In this document: piece after piece, positions 34,014-38,431 of the stretch
Numbering within the stretch: the stretch's first letter is position 1
Layout of the letters: each line of letters starts with the position of its first letter
NCBI GenBank assembly: GCA_024281015.1
Contig: JAMXLL010000316.1
Coordinates: 1 to 38,431 of the forward strand
From: Candidatus Binataceae bacterium
GTDB lineage: Bacteria; Desulfobacterota; Binatia; Binatales; Binataceae
Direction: 5' to 3'
DNA length: 38,431 bases
Translations under genes and position numbers: made by a program
Notes under the pieces: generated by a model
What the model was told of the DNA's origin: nothing
Seen by the model: the letters and a program-made list of their open reading frames with translations, nothing else
Databases searched by the model: none

Positions 34014-34088
34014 GGTCCCATCGTCTAGTGGTCAGGACACCGGCCTCTCACGTCGGGAACGCGGGTTCGACTCCCGCTGGGATCACCA
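34014..34088 (+). tRNA. tRNA-Glu (CUC)
   Basis: Acceptor GGTCCCA pairs with TGGGATC (one G-T pair), discriminator A, CCA encoded. The anticodon arm CCGGC-CTCTCAC-GTCGG gives anticodon CUC. The T-arm is GCGGGTTCGACTCCCGC. Second gene of a two-tRNA group with tRNA-Gln. Confidence 0.95.
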
Positions 34089-34239
34089 AGCCCCCCCCAA
34101 TTCTTTGTCGGCGCCGGCGCACCGCGATTGGATAAAAAAGCACGCCAGTAACGGCCAGCTCATTCCGACCAGGTATTTCTGCTCGGATCAGGACACGCCG
34201 CATACCTGAATGCACTTGCCGCGTCAATTCGCACCGGAC

Positions 34240-34530
34240 TTATTCTCTTCTATGACGCTCGCCGCTCCATCGCCACCCGTTTGGTCCCTGCCGGTATTCA
34301 CGGCCGTCGTCACCCAGCCAATAGTTGCCGCCGCCCTTCTCTGCGTACCAATGTCCCCTCTTCCCCTCGTACCACTCGTCACCATGCGTTCCTTTCCAGG
34401 TCCAGCCATGGCCATGCTTGTGCCACTTGCCGGGCTGCCCCTGGTACCATTCCTCGGCTGCGGATCCGGGAATTGTGGTTGCGAGAATAAACGAGATCAG
34501 CATCAAGGTCGTTAAGATTTGTGTTTTCAT
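34240..34530 (-). CDS. Secreted W/Y/G-repeat small protein
   Basis: 96 aa with a clear signal peptide (about 1-25, cut after GSAA). The mature 71 residues consist of three imperfect copies of a Trp/Tyr/Gly/His-rich unit: EEWYQGQPGKW (26-36), DEWYEGKRGHW (51-61) and REYRQGPNGWRW (77-88), spaced about 25 residues. It contains no Cys. Such short aromatic-Gly repeats suggest a surface or periplasmic binding role, possibly to polymer or sugar, but no family is recognised. The gene stands alone, and a 14-bp palindrome lies about 80 bp upstream. Confidence 0.75.
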   Translation of the reverse strand: MKTQILTTLMLISFILATTIPGSAAEEWYQGQPGKWHKHGHGWTWKGTHGDEWYEGKRGHWYAEKGGGNYWLGDDGREYRQGPNGWRWSGERHRRE

Positions 34531-35252
34531 TCTTTCGCGCCTGCATTTCCCTGGCCGGTGTTAAAGGGATGAGGATTAAAATACTACATGCGCAGCCTTA
34601 AGGAATCGCAAAGAAACGTTTCTTGAAAGGTAATTGCCGAGCCAGTTGTCTTTCGTCTGAGCGGGCGTGTGTTCGAGTTCTGACGGTCTTGCTGTTTCGA
34701 ATGAATGCGGACCGCGCCTGATTCGAAGTGAGGGAACGTCACTCAATCGCGGACAACGCGGTTTGATGCCTGCCTTCTCCGCGGGCACCGGCCAAATGCT
34801 CAAGTCCTTACGCCTGATGGCGAGCGCAATGGGATTAACCTCCTCTTGGCGGACATCGAAAACTCCGCGGAATGATACGCGATCTCGATCGAGCAAGCAC
34901 GCGCAGTTACAGATCCCCGTACTTCATTCTCATGGTGTATCGGTGTATCGTTGCGATCCGGGAGATAGCCTCAGGTAGGCGCCTCCGCCGGTTCAGCATT
35001 GTTCGATTCTCTTTTCACTAGATTAGACAATTGCGCGTTCGTTGTTGATCCCGACTGGCGTCGTACGGATCCACCGAGTCTCGATAGTGCGGTCGATTGC
35101 AAGCCTACTGGTGTTGGCCCTCACGATGTCGGCGAGCACGGGCGGATGGTCGGCAGAAAAGGCCGCCTGAGAGGAGCCAACTTTGATTGACGTAACAGTT
35201 GACCTTCGGCTATCAAATTGTAACAGAGGTTACGGGTGGGGGATTGTTGGAA
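34531..35252. other. Gene-free spacer
   Basis: About 720 bp in which the track ORFs (34576 minus, 34667 plus, 34999 plus) give low-complexity, unrecognised proteins. Apart from the 14-bp palindrome near 34611 nothing is seen. It probably contains the promoter of the W/Y/G-repeat gene (minus) and of the small genes starting at 35253 (plus). Confidence 0.45.
34611..34624. promoter_or_regulatory. 14-bp palindrome upstream of the W/Y/G-repeat gene
   Basis: AAGAAACGTTTCTT is perfectly self-complementary and lies 81 bp upstream of the secreted-protein start, a plausible place for an operator. It could also be chance; no -35/-10 pair was confirmed. Confidence 0.3.
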
Positions 35253-35414
35253 ATGGGCGATGACCTGAGAAGGATGAAAAGCGAGATCGCTGCACTGTCT
35301 GAAGTAATCGGTCGGTGTTTTGAGGCAGTTCAAGAAGCGCACGTCATACAGGAACTCCTGAAAAAAATTGCCGTCGATAGCCAAACCGGAGTCATTGGCA
35401 GAAAGGCCACCTGA
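35253..35414 (+). CDS. Possible 53-aa helical protein
   Basis: From ATG 35253: MGDDLRRMKSEIAALSEVIG then a helix CFEAVQEAHVIQELLKKIAV. The helical heptad-like content and complete stop are protein-like, and the track ORF (from 35199) only adds a weaker N-terminus. No recognised family. Could be a chance ORF. Confidence 0.35.
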   Translation: MGDDLRRMKSEIAALSEVIGRCFEAVQEAHVIQELLKKIAVDSQTGVIGRKAT

Positions 35415-35456
35415 TCGCGTCATTATGATTTGCCAAAAAAATGGATGGGTTTTTTG

Positions 35457-35660
35457 ATGGCAGAGAAAATTCCCTGCTGTCAAAAACTTCGAACGCTGGC
35501 ATTGACAAACAGTCAGGCTCGACTCGATTCGCCACCGGGATCACCATTCATGGGATGCACTGGTGAATGGTTGTCCGGGTTGTGCCCTTACTGCCCGATA
35601 CGGCAATGGGCAGGCTTGGCTCGCCGGCTTGAGGCGACACTCGACAGACAGTTGCCATAA
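35457..35660 (+). CDS. Possible small Cys-rich protein
   Basis: About 67 aa from ATG 35457: CCQKLRTLALTNSQARLD, a Pro/Gly turn, MGCTGEWLSGLCPYCPIRQW and a helix GLARRLEATLDRQL. The cysteines (CC, GC, CPYC) could form a metal site or disulfides. The next gene on the same strand, an HTH protein, starts 29 bp later. A weak call: no good Shine-Dalgarno site and no recognised family. Confidence 0.35.
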   Translation: MAEKIPCCQKLRTLALTNSQARLDSPPGSPFMGCTGEWLSGLCPYCPIRQWAGLARRLEATLDRQLP

Positions 35661-35688
35661 TGTTCACAATTTGTTAAGGAAGGGGGGC

Positions 35689-35949
35689 ATGGGGGTACTT
35701 ATGGAACTGTACGATGCGAAAAGCGAGCGGACTCGAATTCTTACTCTGGAAAACGTCGCCCAATACCTGCGGGTGCACCCATCGACGATTTACCGCTTAC
35801 TCAAAAAAAGACAGTTGCCGGCCTTCAAGGTGGGACGCGACTGGCGCTTTAACCTGGAGTCGATCGACCGCTGGCGCGCCGATGCGGAGCGCAGCCGCGG
35901 ACCGGCAGGTTTTTCCAGCGAGAACGACAAGCAGGAAATCGCGTCCTGA
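35689..35949 (+). CDS. Excisionase/MerR-type helix-turn-helix protein
   Basis: 86 aa from ATG 35689, placed by AAGGAAG a few nt upstream; the track start at 35563 adds 42 unrelated residues. The helix-turn-helix TLENVAQYLRVHPSTIYRLLKKRQLPAFKVGRDWRF followed by FNLESIDRW is the excisionase/SinI-like wHTH pattern (helix_turn_helix_17 type). In phages these act with integrases; as a lone gene it is more likely a small transcription regulator. There is no integrase or recombinase in the window. A GACCTTCA/TGAAGGTC hairpin follows the stop. Confidence 0.85.
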   Translation: MGVLMELYDAKSERTRILTLENVAQYLRVHPSTIYRLLKKRQLPAFKVGRDWRFNLESIDRWRADAERSRGPAGFSSENDKQEIAS

Positions 35950-35959
35950 CGGAGGGCGA

Positions 35960-35986
35960 GACCTTCACCCGGTCGTGTTGAAGGTC
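35960..35986. terminator. Hairpin after the HTH gene
   Basis: GACCTTCA and TGAAGGTC form a perfect 8-bp stem with an 11-nt loop, 11 bp after the HTH stop. There is no T-run, so it is a weak terminator candidate. Confidence 0.35.
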
Positions 35987-36115
35987 CCGCACATCCTGTC
36001 CCGCAGCGGGCATTAATCGGGCTCGAAGCTAAGCCATCGGCTGGGCGATCGGAACGGTCACAGGAGGCTGACGCCGGGCCTTTCGCGGGCATGAGAATCG
36101 CGGTAAGCAGGATCT

Positions 36116-36688
36116 ATGATCCTGAAAGTTGCCCGGCTGGGCCATCCCGCAATTCGCACTCCCGCCCTGGCAGTGGACCCGGCGATGATAACCTCGCCCG
36201 AGTTCCAACGCCTGTTGGACGACATGGTCGACACCATGCGCGAATACAACGGGGTTGGATTGGCGGCGCCGCAGGTCCATTTGTCGCTGCAGATTGCTGT
36301 GCTCGAAGTCTCGCATCATCCGCGCTATCCGGACATGCCCGAGGTGCCGCTGACCTACCTGATTAATCCGCAGGTCAGCGTTATGGATTCGGCTACGATG
36401 GATGATTGGGAAGGATGTCTCAGCATCCCGGAAATGCGCGGATTGGTGCCCCGCTATAAGCAATTACGGGTATCCGCACTGGGACGGCAGGGCCAGCAAC
36501 TGGATCTAGTGGCGAGCGATTTTCACGCACGTGTGATCCAGCATGAAACCGACCATTTGAAGGGTGAAGTTTATCTGGACCGAATGGCCAATTTGCACTC
36601 ATTGAGCCATTTAGCGGAATGGCAACGATTCGTGTACGAACCGGCACAGAAGCGGCGCCCGGCGGCTGGCACCAGCGACTCGGATTAG
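36116..36688 (+). CDS. def: Peptide deformylase
   Basis: 190 aa metalloenzyme removing the N-formyl group from nascent proteins. All three family motifs are intact: GVGLAAPQ (46-53), EGCLSIPE (C101 metal ligand) and QHETDHL (H143, E144 catalytic, H147). Length is in the 170-200 range. AGGATCT precedes the ATG. There is no fmt gene next to it (often found downstream of def). It sits between the HTH protein and the membrane coiled-coil protein. Confidence 0.95.
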   Translation: MILKVARLGHPAIRTPALAVDPAMITSPEFQRLLDDMVDTMREYNGVGLAAPQVHLSLQIAVLEVSHHPRYPDMPEVPLTYLINPQVSVMDSATMDDWEGCLSIPEMRGLVPRYKQLRVSALGRQGQQLDLVASDFHARVIQHETDHLKGEVYLDRMANLHSLSHLAEWQRFVYEPAQKRRPAAGTSDSD

Positions 36689-36765
36689 CGGAAGGCTGCG
36701 TAATGCGCTGCGCGGAAGAAGTTTGCGGTCCGTGACGAAACAACCCCCTCAGCGACCTTCCTGAG

Positions 36766-37071
36766 CTATTTCGGGGGGTAGGGAAGGGCGCTGGGCGGCA
36801 ACGGCGGCACCTTACCTGTCAAACGCGCCTCAGCCAGCAGTTTGGCCAGTTCCTGATTGGCGGACGACAATCGTTCCTCCTCGCTCTGGATCTTTGCCAG
36901 ATTTTCTTTCAATTGGGCATTCTCCGACTGCAGCGCTTCCAATTCCTGTTGAAGCTGGGCCGCTTTTTTCTGGTCCTCAATGTGGGCGATTTTGCTGCGG
37001 GAGTATAGAATCCATCCACCCGCCGCAGCACCTATAGCGACAATAAGGGTTGCGATAATCGCTATCCGCAC
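36766..37071 (-). CDS. Membrane-anchored coiled-coil protein, unknown
   Basis: 101 aa from a GTG start with GAGG 8-10 nt upstream. Membrane segment about 4-23 (IIATLIVAIGAAAGGWIL), then a heptad coiled coil (KKAAQLQQELEALQSENAQL and on to about residue 82), ending in a Pro-rich tail (PPLPPSALPYPPK). No family recognised. The layout suggests a membrane scaffold or division/wall-related protein. Convergent with def. Confidence 0.65.
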   Translation of the reverse strand: MRIAIIATLIVAIGAAAGGWILYSRSKIAHIEDQKKAAQLQQELEALQSENAQLKENLAKIQSEEERLSSANQELAKLLAEARLTGKVPPLPPSALPYPPK

Positions 37072-37236
37072 GTGTGCTGCCTCGTCGCGTCACGCTTGTG
37101 CTGACCGACATCTGGTGCTTGCGCCTGCATCATTAGCACGGGGAAATTGTGTAGCATCCGGCCGGCATAAAGGGCAATCTGTTGTCCGCAGGGCCTGCGG
37201 TGGCCAGGCGTGCCCATCTGGTAAGTTCATGTGGTT

Positions 37237-37326
37237 GGAGGGGTGGCCGAGCGGTTGAAGGCACCGGTCTTGAAAACCGGCAGCGGCTAACGTCGCTCGT
37301 GGGTTCGAATCCCACCCCCTCCGCCA
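37237..37326 (+). tRNA. tRNA-Ser (UGA)
   Basis: Class II tRNA, 90 nt. Acceptor GGAGGGG pairs with CCCCTCC, discriminator G, CCA encoded. The anticodon arm CCGGT-CTTGAAA-ACCGG gives UGA. A long variable arm (CAGCGGCTAACGTCGCTC) and T-arm GTGGGTTCGAATCCCAC follow. The minus-strand ORF over it (GVGFEPTSD) is the familiar false ORF from tRNA-Ser. Confidence 0.96.
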
Positions 37327-37417
37327 GAGCCGGCAGGTTCATGACCGATTGGCCTTAGACTGGAGAATCGATTCGAGAGGCCAACGACTGCGGGTGCCGT
37401 TGTGAGAACCTGCGGAC

Positions 37418-37864
37418 CTAAACCGCGGCGGCTGCGGGCGAGTTAATGCGACCGCGAGGATAACGTTCACGTGGAGTGATTTTCAGACGCAGCGGCGATG
37501 CAGAATGGGCACGGTGCTGGCCAGAAACCATGTGCTTCCAATCGATGATCCGACGGCGCAACAAGTCCGGATTTATGCCCAGCGCATCGCATACGGTGAT
37601 AAAGCTGAAGGCGTTAGTCTCAGAGCGATCGCCCAAAATCCAGCGTTCCGCTTCGACGTACAGACGACGGGCGCGGCTTAAGTTGGATAGCGCGCCTTTT
37701 TGGTAAACGTTCAACGCGTCGGTGAGCAGCGCGAGTATCAGCCGTTGTTCGCCTGACAAGCCGTAGCCGCTTGAGATGTCGCAATACTCGCATGCCAGGA
37801 ACAGATCAGATTCGGCATTTCCAACGACAGGTGCGCGCGCAACGGCACAAAGCCTTGAACTCAT
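37418..37864 (-). CDS. Conserved hypothetical protein
   Basis: 148 aa. Not assigned to a named family. A helical core SGEQRLILALLTDALNVYQKG followed by RARRLYVEAERWILGD and FSFITVCDALGINPDLLRRRIIDW resembles a small soluble protein common in Deltaproteobacteria and Acidobacteria that also reads FSFxxxCxALGxxPxxLRR; this is pattern memory. The LGINPDLLRRRIIDW end looks like a HTH-type or nucleic-acid-binding unit. The C-terminus is Arg/Pro/Ala-rich and probably disordered. Cys pair ACEYC near residue 25-29. Confidence 0.65.
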   Translation of the reverse strand: MSSRLCAVARAPVVGNAESDLFLACEYCDISSGYGLSGEQRLILALLTDALNVYQKGALSNLSRARRLYVEAERWILGDRSETNAFSFITVCDALGINPDLLRRRIIDWKHMVSGQHRAHSASPLRLKITPRERYPRGRINSPAAAAV

Positions 37865-38092
37865 AAACGTTTCCCGGCGAGCAAAGGGCTGTTTCCGCTC
37901 TTCAACAGTCCAGGTTCATAAATGCCTGAACTATAAACAATCAAGAACTCGAAATGGTTCCCGTTTACTCAGTCGGAAAGGAATGAGCTACTGGGCAGTG
38001 CGCTGAGGCGAGAAAACAGCGCAAGCGCAACTACGGCCGAGACTTGGAGATGTGCGGCTTACGACTTCGCGATCATTTCTAAAGCACTCAGA

Positions 38093-38431
38093 TTAGCGGG
38101 GTTGACAATGAAGGACGCCTTCTTGTTCCAGTTTTTTGATTTGCTCGGGCACGTAACCAAGGTATTCTGCCAGGATCTTCGCATTATGTTCACCAAGGAA
38201 GGGTGCTTCGAGCTCCAATCGTTGGGGAAAAGCTGAAAAACGTAGCGGAAATCCGGGAATCTCAAAATCTCCCAGCAGCCGATCATGGACGGTCTGCACG
38301 GTCTGACGTTCGCGTAGATGGGGATGATTCATTGCCTCTTCCACGCTCAACACTGGCGCTGACGGGATCCGGGCCTCGCGTAGCATCTCCACCGCAGTCT
38401 GATTGCCCGGCAATTCACTGAGCCAGTGCTC
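38093..38431 (-). CDS. CaiB/BaiF CoA-transferase family III, partial
   Basis: The C-terminal end of a family III CoA-transferase; the gene runs off the right edge, so the true start is outside. The track ORF opens at TTG 38413, but reading on gives EHWLSELPGNQTAVEMLREA, continuous with the family. Segments present: PSAPVLSVEEAMNHPHLRERQT, IPGFPLRFSAFP and APFLGEHNAKILAEYLGY, the closing block of the family. It moves CoA between acyl groups, as in carnitine, bile-acid or oxalate metabolism; the substrate cannot be told. The active Asp lies upstream, not visible here. Confidence 0.88.
   Translation of the reverse strand, partial: EHWLSELPGNQTAVEMLREARIPSAPVLSVEEAMNHPHLRERQTVQTVHDRLLGDFEIPGFPLRFSAFPQRLELEAPFLGEHNAKILAEYLGYVPEQIKKLEQEGVLHCQPR

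Noticed and set aside
37133-37342. Minus-strand ORF reading GVGFEPTSD...SRPVPSTARPP
   Set aside because: This is the well-known false ORF antisense to tRNA-Ser, and the tRNA gene is complete.
38059-38286. Minus-strand ORF near the right end (75 aa)
   Set aside because: Alternative frame of the CaiB/BaiF gene at 38093-38431, which matches the family.

Overview
The window looks like a chromosomal segment of an uncultured, GC-rich, hopanoid-producing bacterium. My best guess is a lineage related to Deltaproteobacteria or Candidatus Binatota. This is inference, resting on hpnI/hpnJ, an amidohydrolase-2 protein, a luciferase-like (LLM, F420-type) oxidoreductase, a CaiB/BaiF CoA-transferase, a tandem ArsA-type ATPase pair, and a ftsY-zapB/zapA-fthC-rny block. 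There is no rRNA, transposase, prophage or CRISPR array. Many starts are GTG or TTG, and several were moved from the ORF-track start because a Shine-Dalgarno site or family homology points elsewhere.

Layout. 0.3-5.1 kb: hpnJ-hpnI (polar head group of bacteriohopanepolyols, minus strand), then a crotonase-fold protein and a convergent D-2-hydroxyacid dehydrogenase. 5.2-10.4 kb, all plus strand: PDZ protein, MoxR/RavA-type ATPase, recO, two lipoproteins and an amidohydrolase. 10.7-17.4 kb, all minus strand: a double-domain KaiC-like ATPase directly upstream of a hybrid histidine kinase, then an LLM oxidoreductase followed by a secreted glutamate-carboxypeptidase-II-like M28 peptidase.

17.4-21.7 kb is gene-poor. 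It holds a phospholipase D/cardiolipin-synthase-like gene, a His-rich secreted protein, a decayed MacB-type permease C-terminus, an 18-bp palindrome and a decamer tandem repeat. 21.7-28.3 kb: VOC protein, two overlapping ArsA-like ATPases joined at an A8 tract, a DUF4911 protein, trmI, two small Cys-rich proteins, a secF without adjacent secD, a small unknown protein and an isochorismatase-fold hydrolase.

28.5-33.7 kb is a housekeeping block: ftsY, zapB-like, zapA, a possible 6S RNA, 5-formyl-THF cyclo-ligase, RNase Y, a strong terminator and a ferritin-like protein. 33.9-38.4 kb: tRNA-Gln(CUG), tRNA-Glu(CUC), a W/Y/G-repeat secreted protein, small ORFs, an excisionase-type HTH protein, peptide deformylase, a membrane coiled-coil protein, tRNA-Ser(UGA), an unknown protein and the C-terminal end of a CoA-transferase cut by the window edge.

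The most interesting signals are the ArsA pair whose overlap carries an A8 tract, where loss of one A would fuse the two ATPases; the KaiC-histidine kinase pair; the ATPase and transport genes without their usual partners (MoxR, SecF); and several small secreted or Cys-rich proteins of unknown function. No clearly new multi-gene defence or mobile system was recognised.
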